Source of the DNA: Bog-473 sp963809825
Lineage (GTDB): Bacteria > Actinomycetota > Acidimicrobiia > Acidimicrobiales > RAAP-2
NCBI GenBank assembly: GCA_963809825.1
Contig: CAWELJ010000002.1
Coordinates: forward strand, 124,001-188,000
DNA length: 64,000 nt
Direction of reading: 5' to 3'
Position 1 is the first letter of the stretch; every line of letters starts with the position of its first letter. Made by a program: the position numbers and the translations under genes. The notes beneath the pieces are model-generated. The model was not told the origin of the DNA. It saw only the letters and a list, made by a program, of their open reading frames with translations, and did not search any database. Of the stretch, positions 35,475-44,646 are shown piece after piece.

Positions 35475-36368
35475 GTGCCCGCGTTGCGTGGACCGGAGAC
35501 GAGGCGGCTCGCCATGGCCCTCGAGCCCGTGGCGGGGCAGGTCTACTTCTCGCCCGAATGCCATGCCGCCTACGCCGAGCTCGGGTTCTCACCCAGCCCG
35601 GGGACGCTCGGCGGCGGCGTGCAGCTGCCGGACGGACCCGCCTACTTCACGAGCCGGGGCTCGCTGCTCGGGCAGGTGCCCGGGGAGGTGGTGGCGGCCG
35701 CCTTCGCCGTGTTCAACCCCGACGTCGTGGTGCCGTCCGTCGAGTTCGGCTGGGCCCGGGTCGACGCGCCCACCATCTGCGCCGCCCGGACCGCCGGCGC
35801 CGTGGCCCAGCTCGCACGCGTCCTCGGCGCCGAGCCCCCGGGGCTCGGTCGCGCCGCCGAGCTGCTCGCACTGGCGGTGGCGCCGCTGCGTCCCGAGGGC
35901 AAGCCGCTGTTCGCGGGGCTCCTGAGCCTCGGGCTGCCGGGCCGGCCCATGGGGGATCTGTGGCGCCTGGCCGACCTGCTGCGCGAGTACCGCGGCGACG
36001 CGCACACCGCGGCATGGACGTCGGCCGGCCTCGACGCCACGGAGGTCGGTCTGCTCACCGAGCTCTACTGGGGTCTGCCCATGCGCAGCTACATCCGCAC
36101 GCGTGCCTGGTCGGACACGCAGCTCGACGAGGCCGAGGGCCGACTGGCGGCTCGTGGCCTCGTGACCGGCGGCGGGCTCACCGCGGACGGCCGCGCCCTG
36201 CGGGAGTCGGTCGAGGTGACCACCGACGCCCAGTGCGAGGTCATGGTCGACGCGCTCGGCGAATGCTTCGACGAGCTGATCGGGTTGTTGGACCCCTGGG
36301 GCACGGCCCTGCGCGACGCCGGGGGCTACCCGCCGCAGGGCCCGCACGACCTGGCCCCGGTGCGCTGA
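35475..36368 (+). CDS. SCO6745-like (SalK-type) family protein
   Basis: 297 residues, helical, no membrane segments. The N-terminal ALEPVAGQVYFSPECHAAYAELGF and the later C-terminal winged-helix-like stretch (LDEAEGRLAARGLVTGGGLTADGRALRESVE) match the actinobacterial family annotated as SCO6745/SalK. Its biochemical role is not established. The start GTG at 35475 lies 44 bases from the divergent PH gene. Monocistronic. Confidence 0.75.
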   Translation: MPALRGPETRRLAMALEPVAGQVYFSPECHAAYAELGFSPSPGTLGGGVQLPDGPAYFTSRGSLLGQVPGEVVAAAFAVFNPDVVVPSVEFGWARVDAPTICAARTAGAVAQLARVLGAEPPGLGRAAELLALAVAPLRPEGKPLFAGLLSLGLPGRPMGDLWRLADLLREYRGDAHTAAWTSAGLDATEVGLLTELYWGLPMRSYIRTRAWSDTQLDEAEGRLAARGLVTGGGLTADGRALRESVEVTTDAQCEVMVDALGECFDELIGLLDPWGTALRDAGGYPPQGPHDLAPVR

Positions 36369-36377
36369 TCCGGGCCT

Positions 36378-36800
36378 TCAGGCGAGCGGGCGGTGCTCGG
36401 TGCCGGCGCCCGGTGTGATGAAGAGGGCCTGTCCCGCTTCGTGCACCCGGGCGGTGTGCCAGACGTTCACGGGATTGACCATGGCGTCCCCGGGCCGCAG
36501 CTCGACGACGTGCTCCGCGCCGTCGAGGTCCTGCACGACGTCGACGCGACCCGAGAGCAGGACGACGATCTCGTCTCCGGCCGGGTGCCGTTCCCAGCCG
36601 TCCCAGGTGCTGTCCTGGGCGACGACGCAGACGAGCCGCCCCTCCCTCCCGTCGGCGGCGAACCTCCTGCGGTAGGCCTCGACGTGCTCCGCCGACCATT
36701 CGAAGTCGGGCAGCGGGGTCGCGGTCGAACCCCGGCCCAGATGCACGAAGGTGCGCGCCAGGTCGAAGCCGTCGGGGGCGCCGGGCTCCTCGACACTCAT
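36378..36800 (-). CDS. cupin-domain protein
   Basis: 140 residues with one small beta-barrel. The two cupin motifs are visible: GWERHPAGDEIVVLLSGRVD (motif 1, with His and Glu metal ligands) and GDAMVNPVNVWHTARV (motif 2 with the second His). It could be a metal-dependent enzyme or small-molecule binder. Last gene of a three-gene run with the unknown protein at 36823 and the SDR at 37555. Confidence 0.75.
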   Translation of the reverse strand: MSVEEPGAPDGFDLARTFVHLGRGSTATPLPDFEWSAEHVEAYRRRFAADGREGRLVCVVAQDSTWDGWERHPAGDEIVVLLSGRVDVVQDLDGAEHVVELRPGDAMVNPVNVWHTARVHEAGQALFITPGAGTEHRPLA

Positions 36801-36822
36801 CGGCCGGCTCCGGCTCCCGGGC

Positions 36823-37533
36823 TCAGTGCAGCGGCGACCATGACGCGCTGCGCAGCAGCCGGCTCTCCCAGCGATCGCGCACCTCGAGGGCGTCGTGCAG
36901 CCACGTCCCCGGCGCCGACGCTTCCGGCGGGAGGTCGTGGCCGAGCATCCACATGACGGCCTTCGCGTTCACCACGCGCTGCCAGAGGATCACCTCCGTG
37001 GTCATGTGGGTCCCGTAGACGGGCTGGAAGGCGGCCTCGAGCTCGATCATGCCCGTCCCCTCCTCTTTCTGGCTGCTGAGCGTCCGGTCGTAGAGCGTGC
37101 CCGCCTTCTGGAGGTACGCCCGGAGGCCGCCGGCGAAGGGCCAGGCGGTGTCCTCCATGAACAGTGAGTTCTTGTGGGTTTCGCCGTCGACCGGCACGGT
37201 GCCGAGGTCGATCTCCTGCAGCGGCGACCACGACACCGGCTGGACGATCTTGGCCTCGCACGCGTGCCGCATGCCGTCGACCCGGGCCGACCAATCCGCC
37301 AGGTCGCCGCTGCGGACGCGCTCGGCCAGCTCCGCCCACGCCGCGGCGTCCCGGCAGCCGGTGATGCTGACCACGGTGTAGGCCTGGCCGCTGCCGTGGG
37401 CCAGGTGGAGGTACCACAGCAACCTGCTGCCGTCCGACTCGGCCAACGCGGGGAGCAGCTCGTCCCGGTAGGCGGCCTCGAACTTCTCTTCTTGCGCCCC
37501 GGCGACGCGGTGCACTTCATGGAGCAGCAGCAC
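36823..37533 (-). CDS. hypothetical protein, possible dimeric alpha/beta-barrel fold
   Basis: 236 residues with a GTG start and GAGAGG upstream. The first half (LLLHEVHRVAGAQEEKFEAA, then WYLHLAHGSGQAYTVVSITG) resembles one ferredoxin-like dimeric-barrel unit. The second half (GMIELEAAFQPVYGTHMTTE, VILWQRVVN) looks like a second unit, recalling NIPSNAP-type proteins. I cannot assign a function. It lies between the SDR (21 bases away) and the cupin gene (22 bases), so it is probably one transcript with them and may serve the same small-molecule pathway. Confidence 0.65.
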   Translation of the reverse strand: MLLLHEVHRVAGAQEEKFEAAYRDELLPALAESDGSRLLWYLHLAHGSGQAYTVVSITGCRDAAAWAELAERVRSGDLADWSARVDGMRHACEAKIVQPVSWSPLQEIDLGTVPVDGETHKNSLFMEDTAWPFAGGLRAYLQKAGTLYDRTLSSQKEEGTGMIELEAAFQPVYGTHMTTEVILWQRVVNAKAVMWMLGHDLPPEASAPGTWLHDALEVRDRWESRLLRSASWSPLH

Positions 37534-37554
37534 GGTGTGTCCTCTCTGGCCGAT

Positions 37555-38328
37555 CTATCGGGTGGTGGCGATGCCGCCGTCCACCGGGATGATGGCCCCG
37601 GTCAGGTAGGCGCCGGCCCGCGACGCCAGGAAGATGGCGGCGCCGGCCATGTCGTCGGGACGACCGATCCGCTTCAGCGGCGCGCCCGCCTCGATCTGCT
37701 CCCGGAAGGCCTCGAGGGTGGCGGCCATCATCTTGGACTCGAAGGGGCCCGGCGCGATGGCGTTCACGGTGATGGTCGGCGCCAGCCGCTTGGCCAGGTG
37801 GCGCGTCATCTGGTGCACCGCCGCCTTGGAGGCCGAGTACGAGTAGGTCTCGAGGGCCGGCACGCCGATCCCGTCGATCGACCCGATGTTGATCACGCGC
37901 GCCGGCTCCTCCTGGGTGCCCGCCTTCTCGAGGAGAGGCACCAGGAACTTGGTCAGGTGGAAGACGCCCTTCACGTTGAGGGCGAGGACGCGCTCGAAGG
38001 CCGCTTCGTCGAAGTCGGCCAGGGGCGTGCCCCAGGTCGCGCCCGCGTTGTTCACGAGGATGTCGAGCGTGTCCACCCGCGCCGCCATCTCGTCGGCCAG
38101 TCGGCGGCACTCCTCCTCCTTGGACAGGTCGGCGGGGACGGCGATGCAGGTCCCCTTCTGCGACAGCTCGGCGGCCACCTGCTCGCAGACGTCCGCCTTG
38201 CGTGACGAGATGTACACGGTGGCCCCGGCGTCGACGAACCCCTCGGCGATCATGCGGCCGATGCCCCGGCTGCCCCCGGTGACGAGGGCCGTCTTGCCGG
38301 CGATGGAGAAGAGGTCCGAGGCGGTCAT
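37555..38328 (-). CDS. short-chain dehydrogenase/reductase (RhlG-like)
   Basis: 257 residues of classical SDR type. The cofactor loop is TGGSRGIGR, with NNAG in the middle and the active site S-D-G-(10)-Y-SYSASK. The C-terminal YLTGAIIPVDGGIA is standard. SSRKADVCEQVAAELS after the first strand suggests NADP(H). The order of motifs resembles RhlG-type ketoreductases, but the substrate is unknown. ATG 38328 is preferred. An ATG six codons upstream is open too. First of a run with two genes downstream, and last neighbour of the lipoprotein gene. Confidence 0.88.
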   Translation of the reverse strand: MTASDLFSIAGKTALVTGGSRGIGRMIAEGFVDAGATVYISSRKADVCEQVAAELSQKGTCIAVPADLSKEEECRRLADEMAARVDTLDILVNNAGATWGTPLADFDEAAFERVLALNVKGVFHLTKFLVPLLEKAGTQEEPARVINIGSIDGIGVPALETYSYSASKAAVHQMTRHLAKRLAPTITVNAIAPGPFESKMMAATLEAFREQIEAGAPLKRIGRPDDMAGAAIFLASRAGAYLTGAIIPVDGGIATTR

Positions 38329-38361
38329 GGGCACATTGTGGCCCATCGGCGGCGAGCCGGC

Positions 38362-39438
38362 TCAGCCGGGAGACCGCGCCGACATGGTCACGAAGTCCCG
38401 CGCCCAGGACGGGTTGAAGAAGGTCGCCGGCCCCTGCACGCTGCTCGGCTGCAGGGTGCTCCCGTTGGACGGCGCGGCGGGGCCGTCCGCCGGCGACGGG
38501 TCGTAGGTGGCGAAGACGGGCCAGTTGGGGTTGATGTCGAGCTGCATCCCCCGGACGATCCCCGCCCGCACCTCGAGCGCGGCCAGCTCGGAGGGGGTGA
38601 GGTCCGGGCCCGCCACGTACACCAGGGCGCCGTCCGCCGTGACGCCGGCACCGGAGCGCCACTGGTTCTCTATCCCCGGGACGCTCGACGCGCACGACGT
38701 CGCGCCGCAGGTCGCCCCCCACGCCCCCCAGTCGGGCCCCGTCGCCTGGGCGGTGGGCTGGCCCCCGGCGACGAGGGGGACCAGGTTCTGGCGGACGGCG
38801 ACCACGCCGGGCGTCATGGTCACGTCGCTTCCCCACGCCCCGACCGTGACCGATCCGTCGGCGTCGATGACGAGGGAGGCGGCCCCGGCGACCAGGGGGA
38901 CGACGGTGCGCCCCTCGGTGTAGTAGCCACCCCCGGCCGAGTTCATCAGGAAGCCGCCGTTGAAGGCGGCGACCAGCGTCGTGGCCTGGGCGGGCTCGAT
39001 CGGTGCGGTGTACTGGTACGGCCCACCGCCGGGGCTCTTGGAACCCGAGTAGAGCAGGGCCGCGAGGAGACGCGTGTCCATCCAGGCGATGCCGGCCGGC
39101 TGGGTGCCACCCGGGGGCACGAGTGCGGTCTCGTACACGGCCGGGACGCCCCCGACCGGCCGTCCGGCCGGGGCCCAGGTGCCCTGGCCCGCCGGCGCGG
39201 CGGTCGTGAACGGGGCGAGGGCTGCCGGGGCCGGGAGCGGCCGGGGCCCGGAGGGGGCCTGCGAGGTGGTCGTCGCCGGCGCGGCCGTCGACGTGGTGGT
39301 CGGCGGGCGGACCGCGGTCGTCGTGCCGGCCCCGCCCGGCGGCGCGGCGTGGCGCTCCGCCGGGCCCGGCGCGCCGCCACAGCCGGCGAGGACGGCGCCG
39401 AGGCCGAGCGCGCACCAGAGGGCGACGGCCCGGTGCAC
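38362..39438 (-). CDS. lipoprotein with phosphodiester glycosidase (NAGPA-like) domain
   Basis: About 358 residues. A short signal ends in the lipobox LAGC (VHRAVALWCALGLGAVLAGC), so the protein is lipid-anchored outside the membrane. A long Thr/Pro/Ala-rich linker follows. The folded domain contains TTLVAAFNGGFLMNSAGGGYY, SLVIDADGSVTVGAWG and MTPGVVAVRQNLVPLV, as in phosphodiester glycosidase family proteins. It may act on cell-envelope glycans. The GTG start at 39438 is inferred from the signal peptide. It lies 44 bases after the M20 hydrolase. Confidence 0.75.
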   Translation of the reverse strand: MHRAVALWCALGLGAVLAGCGGAPGPAERHAAPPGGAGTTTAVRPPTTTSTAAPATTTSQAPSGPRPLPAPAALAPFTTAAPAGQGTWAPAGRPVGGVPAVYETALVPPGGTQPAGIAWMDTRLLAALLYSGSKSPGGGPYQYTAPIEPAQATTLVAAFNGGFLMNSAGGGYYTEGRTVVPLVAGAASLVIDADGSVTVGAWGSDVTMTPGVVAVRQNLVPLVAGGQPTAQATGPDWGAWGATCGATSCASSVPGIENQWRSGAGVTADGALVYVAGPDLTPSELAALEVRAGIVRGMQLDINPNWPVFATYDPSPADGPAAPSNGSTLQPSSVQGPATFFNPSWARDFVTMSARSPG

Positions 39439-39482
39439 CCAGGGCCGCGTCGGGCCCGGCGCGGGCAGCGGCCGCCGCGGTG

Positions 39483-40661
39483 TCAGGGCGCGGCCAGCGC
39501 GAGGGCGCTCCGCACCATGACGCTGGCGCCGACGCGCAGGGCGCCGTCCTCCACCGCGAACGTCGGGCTGTGGTGCATGCCGCTCGACCCGTCGGCGGCG
39601 GCACCCCCCACGAAGAAGTAGCACCCGGGCAGGTGGTTGAGGAACTCGCTCACGTCGTCGCTCGTCGACGTGGGGGGCATGCGGAAGACCTTGTCCGGGC
39701 CCAGGACCGATCCCGCTTCGGCCTCCACGAGGTCGGCCACCGCGGGGTCGTTGACCACCGCGGGGGTGTGCTCGGGCATCTCCACCGCGATCTGCACGCC
39801 CAACGCGTCGCCGACCGTCCGGCAGAGCGCGGTCAGCCGGCTGACCGTCTCGTCGCGCTGGGCGGCCGTGAAGGTGCGCAGGGTCCCCGTGATCCGCGCC
39901 GTGGTGGGGACGACGTTGACGGCGGTGCCTGCGGTGAGCGTGCCGGCGCTGCACACGCAATTGGCGCCCTCGAAGGTCAGCCCGTCGGCCACCTCGGCCA
40001 GGCGGTCCACCAGTTCGGCGGTGGCGACGATCACGTCGCCCCGACCTGTCGGCAGGGCGCCGTGCCCGCCCGGACCCGTCAGCGTGATGTGCAGCGAATG
40101 GGCCTCGGACATGGTCACGCCCGCCCGCAACGCCAGCAGGCCGGTGGGGATCTGGGAGGTCACGTGGAACCCGACCAGGCGGGAGCCCGCCATGTGGTCG
40201 AGGGCGCCGCCCTCGACCATCGCCTTGGCTCCGCAGAGCGCCTCCTCCCCGGGTTGGAAGACGAAGACGAAGCGCCCGGGCAGCTCCTCGCACCGCGAGC
40301 TCAGCACCGTGGCTGCACCCAGGAGGGCGGCGACGTGGACGTCGTGGCCGCAGGCGTGCATGACGCCCTCGACCTCGGAGTGGCCGGCCCGGGCCTCGTC
40401 CTCCTGCACCGGCAGCGCGTCGATGTCGGCCCGCAGCACCACGCTGCGGCCCGGCCGCCCGCCGTCCATGACGAAGATCCCGCCGGTCTCGGTGATCCGG
40501 GTCGCCTCGGCGATCCCGAGCGCGCCCATGTGGTCGCGGATGATCCCGGTCGTGTGGTGCTCGGCGAAGGCCAGCTCGGGCCGGCGGTGGACCTCGCGCC
40601 GCAGGTCCACCATCTCGTCGTAGACGGCGTCGCCCGGCGCCACGCCGAGCAGGTCGCTCAC
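39483..40661 (-). CDS. M20 family amidohydrolase/metallopeptidase
   Basis: 392 residues of the M20D type (hippurate hydrolase or IAA-amino-acid hydrolase-like). Metal ligands are seen in MHACGHDVH and FQPGEE, followed by the dimerisation domain (GPGGHGALPTGRGD) and a C-terminal TSTSDDVSEFL plus GMHHSPTFAVED. It cleaves an amide or N-acyl bond of an unidentified substrate in the cytosol. The GTG start is one base after the acyl-CoA dehydrogenase stop, so the two are tightly coupled, perhaps for N-acyl amino acid breakdown (inference). Confidence 0.9.
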   Translation of the reverse strand: MSDLLGVAPGDAVYDEMVDLRREVHRRPELAFAEHHTTGIIRDHMGALGIAEATRITETGGIFVMDGGRPGRSVVLRADIDALPVQEDEARAGHSEVEGVMHACGHDVHVAALLGAATVLSSRCEELPGRFVFVFQPGEEALCGAKAMVEGGALDHMAGSRLVGFHVTSQIPTGLLALRAGVTMSEAHSLHITLTGPGGHGALPTGRGDVIVATAELVDRLAEVADGLTFEGANCVCSAGTLTAGTAVNVVPTTARITGTLRTFTAAQRDETVSRLTALCRTVGDALGVQIAVEMPEHTPAVVNDPAVADLVEAEAGSVLGPDKVFRMPPTSTSDDVSEFLNHLPGCYFFVGGAAADGSSGMHHSPTFAVEDGALRVGASVMVRSALALAAP

Positions 40662-40662
40662 G

Positions 40663-41889
40663 TCAGCGGCCGAGGAGGTCGCGGGCGATGTGCGTCACCT
40701 GGATCTCGTCCGTGCCCGCGTAGATCTGGAAGACCTTGGCGTCGCGCGCCAGCTGCTCGACCCGGAACTCCGACATGTACCCGTTGCCCCCGAAGAGCTG
40801 GACGGCCTCCATGGCGACCTCGGAGGCGGCCTGGGCCGAATAGAGCTTCATGGCGGAGGCCTCGGCCAGCGTCAGGCTCTTGCCCGCCGCCGACATCTCG
40901 ATGTGGCGGAACACGAGGTTCTCCACGTTCAGCCGGGCGATCTCCATCCTCGCCAACTTCAGCTGGATCAGCTGGAACTCCGAGATCGGCCGCTCCCACA
41001 GCAGGCGGTCCTTGGCGTACTGGACCGACAGCTTGAGGCACTCCTCAATGAGGCCGAGCGACATTGCGGTCACCCCGGCCCGCTCCGTGACGAAGTTGCC
41101 CTTGGCGCTCTCCCGGCCCTCCTTGCCGCCCGGTGTGCCCTCGCTCTCGCCCAGCAGCCTGTCCTTGGCCGCCCGCACGTCGGTGAGGAACAGCTCGCCC
41201 GTCGGCGAGGAGTGCAGGCCCATCTTGCGCAGTGGCTTGGTCTGCTCGAGCCCCGGCATGCCGCGATCGAGGATGAAGGTCAGGACCGGGCGCTGCCGCA
41301 GCGGGGTGTCGCTCCCGTCGTCGAGCTTGGCGTAGTAGACGATCGTGTCCGCGTGGGGGCCGTTCGTGATGAACGTCTTGCTGCCGTTGATCACGTACTC
41401 GTCGCCGTCGCGCACGGCGGTCGACTTCATGCCCCCCAGCGCGTCCGAGCCCGAGTCGGACTCGGTGATGGCCCAGGCGCCGACCTTGTCCATCGTCATC
41501 AGGTCGAGGCCCCAGCGCTCCATCTGGGCGGGGGTGCCGCTCTTCATGATGGTGCCCCCCGCCAGGCCGGTGCTGACCCCCAGTGCGGTCACGATCCCGG
41601 GGCAGTAGTGGCACAGCTCGATGATCGGGATCATGGTCATGGCCGCCCCGCCCCCGCCGCCCTCGGCCCTCTCCGGGGCTGCCCCGCCGTTCGTCTTCCG
41701 TTCGATCGCCTTCTTGGCCGACTCCCGCGCCATGACGTCGAGCCCGAAGGTCCGGTACAGCTTGCGGATCACCTCGTAGGGCGGTGTGTCGCCGTGCTCG
41801 AGCTCCTCGATCCTCGGCTTGACCTCTTCTTCCACGAAGCGCCGCACCGCGTCGCGGATCGCCAGCTGCTCCTCTGACCACTCGAACAT
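40663..41889 (-). CDS. acyl-CoA dehydrogenase family protein
   Basis: 408 residues. The fold is complete: WAITESDSGSDALGGM, VINGSKTFITNGPHADTIVY, GLHSSPTGELFLTDVR and the C-terminal VQLFGGNGYMSEFRVEQLARDAKVFQIYAGTDEIQ. The usual YEGT glutamate is alanine (YAGT), as in isovaleryl-CoA-type enzymes, where the catalytic base lies elsewhere. A glycine-rich insert (GGAAPERAEGGGGGAA) near residue 75 is odd. GGGAGG precedes the ATG. Upstream is a beta-barrel protein gene, downstream the M20 hydrolase. Confidence 0.92.
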   Translation of the reverse strand: MFEWSEEQLAIRDAVRRFVEEEVKPRIEELEHGDTPPYEVIRKLYRTFGLDVMARESAKKAIERKTNGGAAPERAEGGGGGAAMTMIPIIELCHYCPGIVTALGVSTGLAGGTIMKSGTPAQMERWGLDLMTMDKVGAWAITESDSGSDALGGMKSTAVRDGDEYVINGSKTFITNGPHADTIVYYAKLDDGSDTPLRQRPVLTFILDRGMPGLEQTKPLRKMGLHSSPTGELFLTDVRAAKDRLLGESEGTPGGKEGRESAKGNFVTERAGVTAMSLGLIEECLKLSVQYAKDRLLWERPISEFQLIQLKLARMEIARLNVENLVFRHIEMSAAGKSLTLAEASAMKLYSAQAASEVAMEAVQLFGGNGYMSEFRVEQLARDAKVFQIYAGTDEIQVTHIARDLLGR

Positions 41890-41946
41890 GACGTGCCTCC
41901 CTGCGGCCTCGGCGGGCCCCCGCCGGCCCGACCCTACAGGGCCTCC

Positions 41947-42513
41947 TCAGGCCTCGGCGATCAGCTTGAGCGTGTTCTTGTCCGTGTGGACGACCTGTTC
42001 GGGCATCCGGGCGTGGTGGATCACCGTCGTCTCCGAGTAGGTGAATTCACCGTCCACGCTGGTGTCGATCGTCACCTCGTAGCGGACGGCTTGGGCGTTC
42101 TTGTCCAGCCAGTTGTTCGAGAGGATGCCGTAGGTCTGGCTGCCGACGTTCGCCTCCAGGGTGAACGTGGTGGCGTCGGGAGCCACGGTGGCGCCGGCCA
42201 CGATGGCCGAGCCGCGGGGGATGAGGAAGCAGCGGACCACCTCGCTGTCGCGGGCGTCCCACATCCAGTACCCCACCTCGGTGTGGAAGGGGCTCTCCTC
42301 GGCGCCGCGCCAGGCGGCCATGCGGTAGTCGAGGCCGTAGAGCACCTGCCTGCCGTTCTCGACGGGCCCGAAGGGCTTGAAGTCGATGTGCTCGCGGTAA
42401 GGGGTCAGGCCGACCTCCCCCTTCTCGTTGGCGTAGGCGACGTCCTCGCCCCGCTCGCCCTCCCACACGCCCGCCAGGCGGGCCAGTGGCCCCCATTCAG
42501 GTCCTGCGCTCAC
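41947..42513 (-). CDS. nitrobindin-like / FABP-like beta-barrel protein
   Basis: 188 residues. LARLAGVWEGERGED near the N-terminus matches the GxWxGxG start of the nitrobindin (DUF1794, heme-binding beta-barrel) family. PYREHIDFKPFGPVENGRQVLYG and HTEVGYWMWDARDSEVVRCFLIPRG are the expected strands. Family members bind heme or a hydrophobic ligand. The proximal-His position is not clear to me here. It heads a same-strand run with the acyl-CoA dehydrogenase 57 bases downstream. Confidence 0.8.
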   Translation of the reverse strand: MSAGPEWGPLARLAGVWEGERGEDVAYANEKGEVGLTPYREHIDFKPFGPVENGRQVLYGLDYRMAAWRGAEESPFHTEVGYWMWDARDSEVVRCFLIPRGSAIVAGATVAPDATTFTLEANVGSQTYGILSNNWLDKNAQAVRYEVTIDTSVDGEFTYSETTVIHHARMPEQVVHTDKNTLKLIAEA

Positions 42514-42601
42514 TGTTCCTCCTTGCGTCGGGTCGCCGTCTGCGCCCGGCCCACCATAGGCGTGGCCGCCGGTGGAGCTCTGCGCGTGCGGTCGCCTCGC
42601 G

Positions 42602-43555
42602 TCAGCGGGGCAGGTCGGTCAGGTCGAAGGGCTGGCGCCGCCAGCGCCGCATGCGCTCGGTGCGCCGGGCACCCTCGGCGTGCCGCTGGGTGCGGGCCAC
42701 GATGATGCGGCTCGAGACGAGCAGCAGCAGGACGATGACCACCAGGATCAGGGCCGCGTCGAACGCCAGGTAGTGGTACTGCGCCTCGGGGGCGTTGTAG
42801 TACTGGTAGACGACGTAGGTCAGGTAGGGGAACTGGGCGTGCGTCAGCGAGTGCGGCAGTGTGGGGGCGAACCCGGCGGTGTAGATCAGCGGCGCGGTCT
42901 CGCCGCACGCGATGGCCAGAGCCAGCAGCAGCCCCGTGACGATGCCGGGCAGCGCGCTCTTGAGGATCACCTTGCGCAGGCCGTAACCCATCGACATCCC
43001 GAGTGCCTCGGCCCCTTCGCGGTAGCCCGTGGGGACCTGGCGCAGCGAGTTCTCCGTGGTCTTGGCGATGTAGGGGATGACCATGATGGACAGGATGATC
43101 AGGGCCGAGAGGAGCGAGAAGCCCCAGTGCAGGCCCACGACGAGCGCGGTGTAGCCGACGTAGCCCAGCACGATCGACGGGAAGCCCGAGAGGATGTCGG
43201 ACGACGTCCGCAGGAAGCCGCCGGAGGCCTTCCCGCTCCGCTTGCGCGGGCGTGCCAGCTCGGCGAGGTGGATGCCGGCGAACACGCCGATCGTCCCGGC
43301 GATGATGAACACGCCGAGCATGAGGATCAGGGTGCCGAGGATCTGGTCCCGCAACCCGCCCCCCGTGGGCGTGAGCGTCGTCCACAGGACGCTCCACCGC
43401 CAGTGCGGCAGTGCGCGGGCCAGCACGCCGAGGAGGAGCCAGGCCGCCGGCGCCATGATGAGGAAGAGCGCCAGGTAGGTCAGCGCCCGCCACGTGATGG
43501 TCGAGACGCGGCGACGCGTCGTCGAGGATCCGCCGGAGAGTGACGTCGACGCCAT
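42602..43555 (-). CDS. pstA: phosphate ABC transporter permease PstA
   Basis: 317 residues with six membrane helices. Diagnostic stretches are GIHLAELARP (start of the domain), SGFPSIVLGYVGY, the coupling loop GYREGAEALGMSMGYGLRKVILKSALPGI and ACGETAPLIYTAGF. Its ATG overlaps the pstC stop as ATGA, the normal coupling for this pair. It is the last gene in the operon, where pstB usually lies. It ends 88 bases before the nitrobindin-like gene. Confidence 0.95.
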   Translation of the reverse strand: MASTSLSGGSSTTRRRVSTITWRALTYLALFLIMAPAAWLLLGVLARALPHWRWSVLWTTLTPTGGGLRDQILGTLILMLGVFIIAGTIGVFAGIHLAELARPRKRSGKASGGFLRTSSDILSGFPSIVLGYVGYTALVVGLHWGFSLLSALIILSIMVIPYIAKTTENSLRQVPTGYREGAEALGMSMGYGLRKVILKSALPGIVTGLLLALAIACGETAPLIYTAGFAPTLPHSLTHAQFPYLTYVVYQYYNAPEAQYHYLAFDAALILVVIVLLLLVSSRIIVARTQRHAEGARRTERMRRWRRQPFDLTDLPR

Positions 43556-44646
43556 CAGGCGCCCCCGACCGGCGCGCCGATGCGGCCGGTGCGGTTGATG
43601 ATGAGCCGGGCCACGAGGTTGACCGCGACCGAGATCACGGCCAGGACGAGTGCGAGCTCGGCCAGCGTGGCCACGGCGAAGCCGGTGCCGTCGGTCAGCG
43701 CGCCGTCGAGCTGGGAGAGGATGGTGGCTGCCACCGTGGTGAACGGCTGGTAGATGTTGATCGGGATGTGCAGCACGGCCCCGCCGATCATGGCGATGGC
43801 GATCGTCTCCCCGAGGGCGCGGCCGAGTCCGAGGACGGTGGCGCCGATGATCCCCGACCGCACCCAGGGCAGGGTGACCTTGTTCGCCACCTCCCAGTCC
43901 GTCATGCCGAGGGCGGAGGCTCCCTCCTTCGGGAGTGGCGGCACCTGCATGAAGAGGTCCCGGGTGGTCGACGTGATGATGGGCACGATCATGAGCGCCA
44001 GCACGATGCCGGCCGAGAGGAGACCCTCGCCCGAGCCGACGGGGTTGCGGAAGTAGCGGAGAATGGGGACGTCGGGCGCGTGGTCGGCGATGATGGGGTA
44101 GACGTTGCGGGCCAGCCAGGGGCCGAAGGTGAGGATGCCCCACAGGCCGATCACGACGCTCGGGATGCCGGCCAGGATCTCGACGGCGAACCCGAGCGGC
44201 CGCGAGATCCAGCCCGGGAGGCGCTCGGTCAGCGCGAAGGCCGCACCGATGGAGAGCGGGAGTGCGATGACGATCGCGATGAGCGACGAGGCCAGCGTGC
44301 CCCAGAGGATGGCCCAGGCGCCGAACTGGGCCCCCATGGGGTGAGCCACCCCGTCGGTGTGCACCACGGCGCCGTAGCCGTTGCCGTAGGTCCAGTTCCG
44401 CCCGTAGAGGAAGTACCAGCCGTTGACCCGCACCGCCGGCCACGCCTTGACCGCCAGGACGGTGACGGCGAACACGAGGGCCGCCAGCGGGAGCACCACT
44501 GCGACCCAGGCCGTGCCCCGCCAGGCGTGCTCCTCGTTGCGGCGGGCGAATCCCGCCATCCGCTTGGGCAGCGGGGGCTTCCCGCCTGTCGACTCCGTGT
44601 GCGGCGTGGCGGGGATGCTCCCCGCCACGCCGCCGACGGATGCCAC
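43555..44646 (-). CDS. pstC: phosphate ABC transporter permease PstC
   Basis: 363 residues. An unusually long cytoplasmic N-terminus (about 45 residues) precedes the helices. Diagnostic segments are AILWGTLASSLIAIVIALPLSIG, AGIPSVVIGLWG, PPLPKEGASALGMTDWEVANKVTLPW and GRALGETIAIAMIGG. The GTG start at 44646 shares a base with the pstS stop (TAGTG), the best explanation for the coding start. It forms the channel with PstA. Confidence 0.95.
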   Translation of the reverse strand: MASVGGVAGSIPATPHTESTGGKPPLPKRMAGFARRNEEHAWRGTAWVAVVLPLAALVFAVTVLAVKAWPAVRVNGWYFLYGRNWTYGNGYGAVVHTDGVAHPMGAQFGAWAILWGTLASSLIAIVIALPLSIGAAFALTERLPGWISRPLGFAVEILAGIPSVVIGLWGILTFGPWLARNVYPIIADHAPDVPILRYFRNPVGSGEGLLSAGIVLALMIVPIITSTTRDLFMQVPPLPKEGASALGMTDWEVANKVTLPWVRSGIIGATVLGLGRALGETIAIAMIGGAVLHIPINIYQPFTTVAATILSQLDGALTDGTGFAVATLAELALVLAVISVAVNLVARLIINRTGRIGAPVGGA

